Source: Chloroflexota bacterium
GTDB lineage: Bacteria; Chloroflexota; Anaerolineae; Anaerolineales; Anaerolineaceae
Assembly (NCBI GenBank): GCA_021779955.1
Contig: JAJXZS010000050.1
Span: 62,001 to 126,000 of the forward strand
Length of the DNA stretch: 64,000 nt
Direction: 5' to 3'
Position 1 is the stretch's first letter. Each line of letters opens with the position of its first letter. The notes under the pieces are model-generated. The model was not told the origin of the DNA, did not search any database, and saw only the letters and a program-made list of their open reading frames with translations. Below are positions 53,156-61,434 of this stretch, in pieces. A program made the position numbers and the translations under genes.

Positions 53156-54149
53156 CCCTTTCGACCAGGTTGACAGGCAGAACCAGCCGGCTGCCGGTGG
53201 AATTCGAATGATTCAAGATATTCAGTAAAGTCCTCGTGGCGGTTTCGCCTTTTTCGAAAATATTCTGATCGACCGTGGTCAATTCGGGGTAAACCTGATA
53301 GCCAAGGTAAATATTATCGAAGCCGACCAGGCCGAAATCTTCGCCAACCTTGACGCCCTTTTTGAGCAAGCCATGCAGGATACCCACGGCGATCATGTCT
53401 TCTGTACAGAATGCGGCATCGAGGCCTTGAGCGATCAACGCCTCGGCGTATTGAATCCCGGCTTCGAATGGGACACCTGTTTTGTCGAATACAGTCTCTC
53501 TTAATTTGGCTTCCTTCAGCGCTCGTTTGTATCCCTGGTAACGTTTTTGCATCAAGGGCCCGTGCAGTTCAACCGAACATAGGGCGATATTTCGAAAGCC
53601 CTTCTCGATCAGGTGCTGGGTTGCCAGGTAGCCGCCGGTGGTATCGTCGGAATTGACATACGAGAAATTGGCATCGCTGGTTTGAGAATAATTGTCTATC
53701 AAAACCACCGGGATCGACTTGGACTTGAGCACCTTGAGGAAATTCCGGTCGAATTCCCCGACGGCTAGGATTCCGTCCACGTTACGCGCGTCGATCCAAT
53801 CGCTCACCTGAACCAACTTTTCCTTGTATTGCACGGGGAAGATGATCAGGTCGTAGTAGGCTTCGTTGCGTAGAACGGAGTAGACGCTGTCCATGATGAT
53901 GTTGTAGAAGGGGCTGCTGGTCAGTGTGTTCGGGTCGACGTAAGACGGCAGGATCATGCCAATCAATCGCGATTGATTGGTGATCAAAGAACGCGCCGCC
54001 AGGTTGGGTTTATAACCCAGGTGCTTCGCAGCCGCCAGAACGGCCAGGCGGGTTTCTTCCGAGCACTTGTCTTTGCCCGTGAACACGTTCGAGACTGTTG
54101 TGCGGGAAACCCCTGCTTCTCTGGCTACGTCGATGATTGTCACACTCAT
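53145..54149 (-). CDS. LacI-family transcriptional repressor of the glucan locus
   Basis: A 334-residue LacI/GalR protein. The N-terminal helix-turn-helix and hinge helix are VTIIDVAREAGVSRTTVSNVF and YKPNLAARSL; the rest is the sugar-binding core with QSRLIGMILPSY and DAAFCTEDMIAVGILHGLL. The ATG at 54149 follows AAGGAAG; the GTG six bases upstream is less likely. Operators of identical sequence lie at its own promoter, at the GH65 promoter and between the ATPase and ABC genes, so it very likely represses all of them until a nigero- or malto-type sugar binds. Confidence 0.92.
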   Translation of the reverse strand: MSVTIIDVAREAGVSRTTVSNVFTGKDKCSEETRLAVLAAAKHLGYKPNLAARSLITNQSRLIGMILPSYVDPNTLTSSPFYNIIMDSVYSVLRNEAYYDLIIFPVQYKEKLVQVSDWIDARNVDGILAVGEFDRNFLKVLKSKSIPVVLIDNYSQTSDANFSYVNSDDTTGGYLATQHLIEKGFRNIALCSVELHGPLMQKRYQGYKRALKEAKLRETVFDKTGVPFEAGIQYAEALIAQGLDAAFCTEDMIAVGILHGLLKKGVKVGEDFGLVGFDNIYLGYQVYPELTTVDQNIFEKGETATRTLLNILNHSNSTGSRLVLPVNLVEREST

Positions 54150-54164
54150 AATCACACTTCCTTT

Positions 54165-54178
54165 GTTGAACGTTCAAC
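54165..54178. promoter_or_regulatory. LacI-family operator 2 (autoregulation)
   Basis: GTTGAACGTTCAAC, positioned just downstream of the -10 of the lacI promoter, over the expected transcription start. Suggests autorepression. Confidence 0.82.
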
Positions 54179-54181
54179 ACA

Positions 54182-54210
54182 ATTGTCCAGGATATGCATC
54201 GTTTTGTCAA
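54182..54210 (-). promoter_or_regulatory. Promoter of the lacI-type gene
   Basis: Minus strand TTGACA (54205-54210) and GACAAT (54182-54187), spacing 17. The -35 overlaps the stop codon of the ATPase gene upstream. Confidence 0.68.
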
Positions 54211-55580
54211 GACTCTTGTTGCCTGGCCGACAACTCGCGCGCGTAATCTCTTGTAAGGTGCGTCATTTGATAGCAAGGCTCATCTTGATTCCCGGGTTTT
54301 TGATCGAGGAGGGAATGATCGATCAGGCCGGCCAATTTGAATTCAACATCTGCGTCCGGCGCGACCGACTCCACGTCCTTTGCGCTGAAACTGCCTTCGA
54401 AAGCAGAAAGGCGCAGAAAAAACCGCTGCAGCTCCACCGTAAGCAGTTGGTAACTCCAGTCGAACGCAGCGCGGCGGGTCTGTTGCTGGGGCGGCATCGA
54501 AATCGCGTTGTGGTCGAAGAAGGTCAATCCGTTGCTCCTCAATCGTGTCAGGATGGATTGCGGAGTTGAGTACTTGATCTGGTAAGCTGCCAGTTCGATT
54601 GCCAGTGGAAGCCCGTCGAGAAGCTGGCACAGTTCCGTAATATCTTCCACGTTTTCATTATTAAGAGAAAAAGAGCTGCAGACTGTCTGGGCGCGCTGGA
54701 CGAACAGGGATACCGCCGGGGATTTGGCCCAAAGCTGCTGGTCCTTGACCGTGTCGATACCGGTAATGAATAACGGCTGGACGATGAATTCATGTTCACC
54801 ATAGAGGTTCAGTGAAATGCGGCTGGTAACGATGATTCTCAACAACGGAAGGCTCTCCAGCAGCTCTGTGACGATGGAACTTGCGGCGCGAATCTGCTCG
54901 AAATTATCCAGAATGAGAATGTATTCGCGGTCTTGAAGAGCAGTTATAATCCGATCAATCGTTCCACCGGGTATTCCCATTGCCCTCGCAATAGTCTCAG
55001 CCGTTCCTGAAGGCTCTCGCAATTCGGATAAATCGACAAAACAGGCTTCACAACTCATGCTATGTGCCAGTTCGATGCTTAAGCGCGTCTTGCCGATGCC
55101 GCCAGGCCCGATCAGGGTGAGCAGGCGGTTTCCTTCGTGCGCAAAGATGCGCGAGAGCGAATGAAGCGTCGCTTCGACACCGACCAGGCTGGTCAGCGGA
55201 GCAGGAAGATTGATCTGCGGGATTGGAAGATCCCGCTTTGCTGGAGAACGGATTTCCCAGTGATTCAGAGATTGGAAAATGGTGGTGACGAGTTCACGCA
55301 ATTGATAGAAGTAGGTCGCCCGGCTGATGTTCAGGCGGTCGGCATACACATCGGCGATCGCTTCCGGGTTGGAAAGGACAACGTCGAGAATGCGGCGCTG
55401 GCTGGGAGGGTAGGGAACTTCCCGCATATATTCCTGTACCGCTTTCAATCCGCCCCGTTCACCGATCCAGGACTGGTAGGGTTCCTGCTGGATCAAGCGC
55501 ATTGGAAAGCGGGGAAAATGAAGGAGCGCCTTGACGTGGTCTTCGTCCCAGGGACCGGTGACAGCGATATGTCGATTCAT
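54207..55580 (-). CDS. STAND (NB-ARC-like) ATPase regulator, short form
   Basis: A 457-residue protein. Residues 1-110 contain a predicted winged helix (IADVYADRLNISRATYFYQL) of a type seen at the N-terminus of Chloroflexota STAND proteins. The NTPase has Walker A GPGGIGKT at 158-165, Walker B YILILDNFEQI and the sensor region IIVTSRISLNLYGEHEF. It ends right after the usual YQMTHLTRDYAREL segment, so the long TPR sensor of AfsR/MalT-like proteins is missing. The ATG at 55580 is chosen because a promoter at 55601-55629 excludes the GTG at 55610. It shares the operator at 55617 with the divergent ABC operon. Confidence 0.7.
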   Translation of the reverse strand: MNRHIAVTGPWDEDHVKALLHFPRFPMRLIQQEPYQSWIGERGGLKAVQEYMREVPYPPSQRRILDVVLSNPEAIADVYADRLNISRATYFYQLRELVTTIFQSLNHWEIRSPAKRDLPIPQINLPAPLTSLVGVEATLHSLSRIFAHEGNRLLTLIGPGGIGKTRLSIELAHSMSCEACFVDLSELREPSGTAETIARAMGIPGGTIDRIITALQDREYILILDNFEQIRAASSIVTELLESLPLLRIIVTSRISLNLYGEHEFIVQPLFITGIDTVKDQQLWAKSPAVSLFVQRAQTVCSSFSLNNENVEDITELCQLLDGLPLAIELAAYQIKYSTPQSILTRLRSNGLTFFDHNAISMPPQQQTRRAAFDWSYQLLTVELQRFFLRLSAFEGSFSAKDVESVAPDADVEFKLAGLIDHSLLDQKPGNQDEPCYQMTHLTRDYARELSARQQES

Positions 55581-55600
55581 CGAGGATTCCATACATGTAG

Positions 55601-55629
55601 ATAATAGCACATTTTTGTTGAACGTTCAA
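55601..55629 (-). promoter_or_regulatory. Promoter of the STAND ATPase gene
   Basis: Minus strand TTGAAC (55624-55629), inside the operator, and TATTAT (55601-55606), spacing 17: a near-consensus promoter controlled by the same palindrome as the ABC operon. Confidence 0.68.
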
Positions 55630-55630
55630 C
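55617..55630. promoter_or_regulatory. LacI-family operator 3 (divergent ATPase / ABC promoters)
   Basis: GTTGAACGTTCAAC again. On the plus side TATAAT follows directly at 55631-55636; alternatively TTGAAC at 55618 pairs with TATCTC at 55642. Either way a bound repressor covers the promoter of the sugar ABC operon. Confidence 0.82.
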
Positions 55631-55776
55631 TATAATTAGACTATCTCTAGACCAAATCCTTTTTTAATGACCCTATACTCATGGTAGATAAAAGTGCCGG
55701 AGCGTATCGCGCCTTTACCTGACTCTCGTTCTACCAAACCACTTGCCCCAAAATATATAAGGAGAAGGAATGCAGC

Positions 55777-57273
55777 ATGAATACTAAAAAGATCGCGCTC
55801 GTTATCAATCTGATACTGCTACTTGCGCTGGTGCTTAGCGCTTGCAGTAGCCCGGCTGCCACGACGCCGCCAGCGACCACGGAAGCGCCAGCGACAACGG
55901 AAGCAGTTGTCCCAACCACTGCAACCGAAGCAACCGTAGCGCCAACTGAATCACCGCTCCCCGTTGTACTCAAGTTGCCCGAGCAGATCGCAGGCGGACG
56001 CCCCGTTGCCATCACAGTCGCCGGAGCTCCCCCCGATTCCCAGCCGACATTAGCCGCCAACTACCAGGCTGGCATCGATCGTTTCGAAGCCCTCTATCCC
56101 AATGTGACCATCCGCCCGGATTCCTACACTTACGATCCCGCTACGTTCGCAGCGATGGTCGCTGGCAATACCGTCCCCACCCTCTTCCAGGCATATTTCA
56201 CTGACCCTGCGAAAATGGTCTCCGATGGTGTTGCTGCCGATCTGACCCCCATCTTCGATTCCCTCGGCCTCAAAGATGTCTACAATCCGCAGGTTCTCGA
56301 TCTCGTGACGGTTGATGGTAAGATCTATGGTATCCCCATGAAAGCCTACGCCATGGGACTCGCATACAACAAGACCATGCTCAAGGCAGCCGGATTCGAT
56401 AACCCCCCCACAACCTGGGAAGAACTGGCCACTATGGCAAAAGCCCTCACCAATCGCGACACAGGCGTTGCAGGTTTCTCATTCATCTTTGGTGATCCTG
56501 TGCAGGCCGGTTGGCACACTTCCATCCTCTCGTTCGACTTCGGCGTCAAGAATACCGACCTCGTCAATATGGTGGATGGTAAATTGGTTGCCAGCTTCGA
56601 CAACCAACCCATGCTGGACACGCTGAACATGATCCACGACTTGCGCTGGGTTTCCGATGTTCTGCCCCGCGAGAATAACGACTGGGGCAAGAACGGCGAT
56701 GCATTGGCCACCGGTAAGGAAGCCATGGCGTTGATGGCCAGCGATCAGTTCACCTGGATGAAGCAGAACTATCCCGATATCGATATGAGCCAGTTCGGAT
56801 TTGCACCCCTCCCTGCTGTAAATGGCACCAGTGTCTCACAGGTGGGCGGCGATGTGGCTATGGTCAGCGCAACCGCGACCTCCGATCAGATCGAAGCTGC
56901 TGCATATTACCGCTTGTGGCTCCAACTCGATCCAAATGAAATCGATATCACCTACAAACTGAGCGCCTCCGATCCCACCGTTGTCATCGGCGGACCTACC
57001 ATGCCCCTTTACACCGGGGATTACCAGGCTGCCAAAGCGGCGCTGGATACCAAATACTCCAACCTGCCCGTTGACTACGCCCTCTTCCAGGAAGGCATCG
57101 TTTCCGGAAAGACCCAGGTAATGCTTGAGCCCGGATTTGGCGAAGGACAGGATTTCTACGCCGCCCTTGGTCCGGTGGTCAGCACCATCGTGACCGACGA
57201 AAAGGCTGACATCCCGGCTCTCCTTAAAGAGGCCCAAAATACCTTCCAGGTCAACGTACTCGACCTGAAATAG
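55777..57273 (+). CDS. CUT1-type sugar ABC transporter substrate-binding lipoprotein
   Basis: A 498-residue extracellular solute-binding protein (MalE-like cluster). The lipobox LSAC puts the anchor Cys near residue 23, followed by a Thr/Pro/Ala linker to about residue 65. The mature fold shows GIDRFEALYPNVTI, DGKIYGIPMKAYAMGLAYNKTML and NPPTTWEELATMAKAL, typical of oligosaccharide binders. RBS AAGGAGAAGGA is strong. First gene of an operon with two permeases, a GH87-like enzyme and a P-loop kinase; ligand probably an alpha-gluco-oligosaccharide. Confidence 0.9.
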   Translation: MNTKKIALVINLILLLALVLSACSSPAATTPPATTEAPATTEAVVPTTATEATVAPTESPLPVVLKLPEQIAGGRPVAITVAGAPPDSQPTLAANYQAGIDRFEALYPNVTIRPDSYTYDPATFAAMVAGNTVPTLFQAYFTDPAKMVSDGVAADLTPIFDSLGLKDVYNPQVLDLVTVDGKIYGIPMKAYAMGLAYNKTMLKAAGFDNPPTTWEELATMAKALTNRDTGVAGFSFIFGDPVQAGWHTSILSFDFGVKNTDLVNMVDGKLVASFDNQPMLDTLNMIHDLRWVSDVLPRENNDWGKNGDALATGKEAMALMASDQFTWMKQNYPDIDMSQFGFAPLPAVNGTSVSQVGGDVAMVSATATSDQIEAAAYYRLWLQLDPNEIDITYKLSASDPTVVIGGPTMPLYTGDYQAAKAALDTKYSNLPVDYALFQEGIVSGKTQVMLEPGFGEGQDFYAALGPVVSTIVTDEKADIPALLKEAQNTFQVNVLDLK

Positions 57274-57301
57274 CCCATACTTACTTTTGGTTGCACCGAA
57301 A

Positions 57302-57335
57302 GGAACAGGCAGGATGGCAATATTCTGCCTGTTCC
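57302..57335. promoter_or_regulatory. Perfect hairpin between sugar-binding protein and permease genes
   Basis: GGAACAGGCAG (57302-57312) pairs perfectly with CTGCCTGTTCC (57325-57335). No T run follows. As at 32290, it lies just after a binding-protein gene and may protect that part of the mRNA or attenuate the permeases. Confidence 0.65.
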
Positions 57336-57371
57336 CCGAATATTCTTCAGGGTTAGGAGCTTTGAACCACC

Positions 57372-58301
57372 ATGACCCCATCTACATCAGGCTCGCAAAC
57401 CAAACGTGCACGCTCATTTCAACCCAGAAAAATCTTTGATCAAATTTACGCATACCTGTTTCTTGCACCGGCTCTTTTGATTTTTGCCTTCTTCAGCTGG
57501 AACCCAATTTTCAAAACGGTCATTTTCAGCTTTGAAAAAGTTGGCTTGCGGGGCCCAACAGGTTGGGTTGGCCTAAAAAACTACATTCGCATGTTCGGCA
57601 ACCCGCTTTTTGGAACAGCCTGGGTGAATACGCTCGAATTTGTGATCTTGAGCATCATTTTCGGATTCATGGTTCCGATCCTGCTGGCGCTGATGATCAG
57701 AGAAATGCGCCGGTTCGGCCCCTTCTTCCAGGTGATCACTTACATTCCCACGCTCGTCCCTGTTGTTGTGGCGCTGCTCGTCTGGAGAATGATCTATTAT
57801 CCGGAAGGTGGCGTCCTGAACAGCTTTTTGGCTTTGCTTCACGTCCCGCCGCAGCTCTGGCTGCAAAATCCCCATTTGGTTAAATTCGCGTTGATTCTCG
57901 TGATGACGTGGATGGGAGCGGGCGGTTCCATTTTGATCTATCTGGCCGCTTTGGGCGAAATCAATCCTGAAATCTATGAAGCCGCCGAGTTGGATGGCGT
58001 ATCGCCCATTCAACGCATTCTCTTCCTGACTTTGCCTCTTTTGAAATCCCGAATGGCGATGATGATGGTCCTCCAAATCGTCGCCGTTACCCAGGTTTTT
58101 ACCGAACCCTTTATCCTTTCCACCGGTGGACCTGGCAACAGCTCGCTCACCCCTGTCCTGCAAATCTATCGCACAGCTTTCGAGAACAGCGACTTTGGAC
58201 TGGCATCGACCTGGAGCGTTTCTTTACTTGTAGTCCTGGGAACTTTCATGGCTTTATATGTTTGGCTCAATCACAAGAATGAAGAACAACGCTTGGCTTA
58301 G
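57372..58301 (+). CDS. CUT1 sugar ABC permease (MalF-like)
   Basis: A 309-residue permease with six hydrophobic segments, beginning with a cytoplasmic Arg/Lys-rich tail. The EAA loop is NPEIYEAAELDGVSPIQRIL, where the shared ATPase docks. VGLKNYIRMFGNPLFGTAWVN is the usual first external region. The operon has no ATPase gene, so a multi-use MsmK/UgpC-type ATPase encoded elsewhere must energise it. Confidence 0.9.
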   Translation: MTPSTSGSQTKRARSFQPRKIFDQIYAYLFLAPALLIFAFFSWNPIFKTVIFSFEKVGLRGPTGWVGLKNYIRMFGNPLFGTAWVNTLEFVILSIIFGFMVPILLALMIREMRRFGPFFQVITYIPTLVPVVVALLVWRMIYYPEGGVLNSFLALLHVPPQLWLQNPHLVKFALILVMTWMGAGGSILIYLAALGEINPEIYEAAELDGVSPIQRILFLTLPLLKSRMAMMMVLQIVAVTQVFTEPFILSTGGPGNSSLTPVLQIYRTAFENSDFGLASTWSVSLLVVLGTFMALYVWLNHKNEEQRLA

Positions 58302-58327
58302 CGCCGCTACATCCAAAGGAGTACTTC

Positions 58328-59188
58328 ATGAGCAGTAGTCGTGGAATCATGTCAGATGTCGAGTGGCGGTCACCTGCCGGGCGCGTGATTGTGGCCATTT
58401 TCTTCGTCTTTCTGGTGGTCGTAACCCTGGCTTTTCTCTTTCCGTTTGTGTTCACTTTCACGGCAGGCCTCAAGACCAGTTCGACGATCACAGACCCGGG
58501 ATTGAATCTGTTTCCCAAGCTGCCGCAGTGGAAAAACTACCTTGAGGTCTGGCAGCGTTATGACATGATCGGCATGTTTGCCAACACCTTCTATGTTGCG
58601 GCAGGGATTGTGGTGGGTCGGCTTCTGGTTTCGTCCATGGCGGCGTACAGTATTTCGAAATTAAAACCGGCCGGCAAGCGTATCATTGAGGTTTTCATCC
58701 TCCTGACCATGGCCGTCCCCATGATGGCGTACCTTATCCCCCTCTACGTCACGTTGACCGATCTACCCATCTTACACATCAGCCTTGTGAACACTTATTG
58801 GGGGCTCTGGCTGCCGGGTGCTGGCAGTGCGTTTTACATCCTTGTGCTCAAGAATTCGTTCGATCAAATTCCAAAGGAGATTTACGACGCGGCTGCCATG
58901 GATGGGGCATCGCCTGTGCGCTCATTTTTATCCATGACATTGCCCCTTTCGACTCCCATATTGATCGTCCTGGGGCTCTTGACTTTCGTTGGCGCTTGGG
59001 GAGATTTTCTCCTACCCAAGCTGATTCTGCTCCAGCCATCCCTTCAGACGATTTCCGTGCGCTTGTACGCGTTGGACCGCATCTTCCCATTGAACTTGAA
59101 AATGGCAGGCGCCTTCATCGCCTTGCTGCCTCCACTGATTGCAGTTCTCTTGTTCCAGCGCTATATGAAGAGCGGATTGACTTTCTGA
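58328..59188 (+). CDS. CUT1 sugar ABC permease (MalG-like)
   Basis: A 286-residue permease with six hydrophobic segments and the EAA loop PKEIYDAAAMDGASPVRSFL. RBS AAAGGAG precedes the ATG. Its stop overlaps the next start by one base (TGATG), so the surface enzyme that follows is translated together with the importer. Confidence 0.9.
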   Translation: MSSSRGIMSDVEWRSPAGRVIVAIFFVFLVVVTLAFLFPFVFTFTAGLKTSSTITDPGLNLFPKLPQWKNYLEVWQRYDMIGMFANTFYVAAGIVVGRLLVSSMAAYSISKLKPAGKRIIEVFILLTMAVPMMAYLIPLYVTLTDLPILHISLVNTYWGLWLPGAGSAFYILVLKNSFDQIPKEIYDAAAMDGASPVRSFLSMTLPLSTPILIVLGLLTFVGAWGDFLLPKLILLQPSLQTISVRLYALDRIFPLNLKMAGAFIALLPPLIAVLLFQRYMKSGLTF

Positions 59189-61434
59189 TGCCGGGTTCAA
59201 AACTCTCCTGCATTTTCCTTTTCTTTGTTTCTCTCCTACTCCTGACGGGTTGTGCGAACAACCCGTCAGGAGCGCCAGGTGTGAGTACCAATTCCCCTGC
59301 CTTGCCGCCCGCGGAAGAAAGCACGCTAACATTGACTCAACCGGTCGCGCCGGTCCTTACCAGCGCCCCATTGCCGATTGTTTGGGTACGGATTATGAAT
59401 GTGGGCACGCAGGGTTTTCTCTACGAAGAAGATGGGAAGCTTGCTATCGGTGACGTGGCTGCCGGCGACAACCGCTCGGTTTGGGGAATCGAAGACTATC
59501 AGGGCAGCAAACGGATTCGCAACCAGGCGAGCGGGAATTATCTTTCGATCGAACATGAACAGTCGTTCATCGAAGTTATCCCCATCCAGCCCGATTGGAT
59601 GAGCCCGCGCTGGATGTTCGAAATGGATCCTGCTCAAAACACCGCCGTCATCCGCAACGTGTGGCACAATTGGCAGGTGCTCTTCGTAAAGGACGGCGAA
59701 CTTGCTTATGATCGGACGGACACAACTCAACCCGGCGCGCGCTGGGAACTCCAGCCTACTGAAGGAGGGTCCTTGCTCACGCCCACGCCACCTTCCATTT
59801 CGTTGAAGCCGGCTCCGGCTGAACCCGCAGGCAGCCGTGGTGCGAGCGTTCCCTGGATTGAATATGAAGCCGAAGCCGCAAAAACCAACGGCCAGGTGCT
59901 CGAACCTGACCATACGTTCGGCACATTCCAGTCCGAATCTTCGGGACGCAGCGCCGTCAAACTGGCAGCAAGCGGGCAATACGTCGAATTTGTCGCCGCA
60001 CAGCCTGCGAACTCGATTGTCGTGCGCTACATCATTCCCGATTCCAAAGATGGAACAGGGATGGATGCTACCATCAGCCTCTACGTGGACGGGGTCTTCC
60101 GTCAGAAACTAAAACTGACCTCCAAGTACGCCTGGTCTTACGGGGGTGAAACGCTCACCCTCAATGCGCCGGCAGCCGGAGGCGCCCATCATTTCTACGA
60201 TGAATCCCGCGCTTTGTTGGCGGATATCCCCAAGGGCGCCAGAGTAAGGCTGCAAAAAGATGCGGGCGATACGTCTGAGTACGTAGTCATCGATCTGATC
60301 GACCTTGAGCAGGTGGCTCCTCCAAAATCCATGCCCGATGGGTTCATCTCGATCGCCGATTTCGGAGCGATTCCCAACGACGGCAAGGAGGATGGCGACG
60401 CCATCCGTGCGGCTATCCAACAGGCTCGCGCGAAAAAGACCGGTGTTTGGATCCCTGAAGGCACTTTCGAAAGTGGGGTGGCGCCGTTCGAAGTGAGCGA
60501 TGTCTCCATCCAGGGTGCCGGCATGTGGTATTCGACCATTCACGGCCTGTTCGCCCGCTTCAACTGTGTTGGCAGCAACTGCCGCTATGCCGATTTCGCC
60601 ATCCTGGGCGAAACGATCTTGCGCGACGACAAGTCGCCTGAGAACGGATTCAATGGCGGCGCGGGAACCGGCTCGCGCCTGGAGAACATCTGGGTGGAGC
60701 ATACCAAAGTCGGATATTGGGTGGGTCCCGGAAGCACTGACGGTCTGGTCATACTCAACAGCCGCTTCCGCAACCTCTATGCCGACGGGGTGAACTTTTG
60801 CAACGGAACCAGCAATTCGCTCATCGAAAATTCCCATTTCCGTAACACCGGCGATGATGCGATGGCATCCTGGTCGCCAAAAGGCAGCGGGGTCAATACC
60901 AACAATGTGTTCCGTTTCAATACGGTACAGGTACCCTGGCGGGCCAATTGCATCGCCATCTATGGCGGCGCAGACAATAAGATACAGAACAACCTGTGTG
61001 CCGATGTTGTCACCTATCCGGGAATTTTGATCGCACAGCAGTTCAATTCGAATCCCTTTGGAGGGACAACCCTGGTCGAGCGAAATTCGGTGATTCGCGC
61101 GGGTGGAATGATGTATCATGATCAGCATGGAGCTTTGAAAATCTGGGCCGACGAAGGCGATATTAGCGGCGTGGTGATCAAAGACCTGTTGGTCGACGGC
61201 TCGACCTTTTCAGGCATCGAGCTTCAAGGGAGTCATGCCATCCTGGGCGCAATGTTTGACGGCATCGAAGTGCGCAATGCAGGCACAGATGGTATTTTCC
61301 TCCACTCAGACATCTCAGGTGACGCCTCGTTTTCCAATATTCTTGTTACAAACCCTGGTGGGGCGGGGCTGTTGAATAATTCGCCAAAACTATTGTTCAC
61401 AATAAATCTGGGGAATGGGAACAGCGGTTGGTAA
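59188..61434 (+). CDS. GH87-like alpha-1,3-glucanase / mycodextranase lipoprotein
   Basis: A 748-residue exported enzyme. The signal ends in LLTGC (Cys22), so it is anchored on the cell surface. Residues about 65-195 look like a beta-trefoil carbohydrate module (TQGFLYEEDGKLAIGD). About 220-385 resembles the CBM35-type domain of mycodextranases (WIEYEAEAAKTNGQV, GRSAVKLAASGQYVEF). From ISIADFGAIPNDGKEDGDAI onward it is a right-handed beta-helix with Asp533 (YADGVNF) and Asp556/Asp557 (NTGDDAMASW) as candidate catalytic acids. GH87 enzymes cut alpha-1,3-glucan or nigeran. The start at 59188 overlaps the permease stop; longer starts lie inside that gene. Confidence 0.8.
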   Translation: MPGSKLSCIFLFFVSLLLLTGCANNPSGAPGVSTNSPALPPAEESTLTLTQPVAPVLTSAPLPIVWVRIMNVGTQGFLYEEDGKLAIGDVAAGDNRSVWGIEDYQGSKRIRNQASGNYLSIEHEQSFIEVIPIQPDWMSPRWMFEMDPAQNTAVIRNVWHNWQVLFVKDGELAYDRTDTTQPGARWELQPTEGGSLLTPTPPSISLKPAPAEPAGSRGASVPWIEYEAEAAKTNGQVLEPDHTFGTFQSESSGRSAVKLAASGQYVEFVAAQPANSIVVRYIIPDSKDGTGMDATISLYVDGVFRQKLKLTSKYAWSYGGETLTLNAPAAGGAHHFYDESRALLADIPKGARVRLQKDAGDTSEYVVIDLIDLEQVAPPKSMPDGFISIADFGAIPNDGKEDGDAIRAAIQQARAKKTGVWIPEGTFESGVAPFEVSDVSIQGAGMWYSTIHGLFARFNCVGSNCRYADFAILGETILRDDKSPENGFNGGAGTGSRLENIWVEHTKVGYWVGPGSTDGLVILNSRFRNLYADGVNFCNGTSNSLIENSHFRNTGDDAMASWSPKGSGVNTNNVFRFNTVQVPWRANCIAIYGGADNKIQNNLCADVVTYPGILIAQQFNSNPFGGTTLVERNSVIRAGGMMYHDQHGALKIWADEGDISGVVIKDLLVDGSTFSGIELQGSHAILGAMFDGIEVRNAGTDGIFLHSDISGDASFSNILVTNPGGAGLLNNSPKLLFTINLGNGNSGW

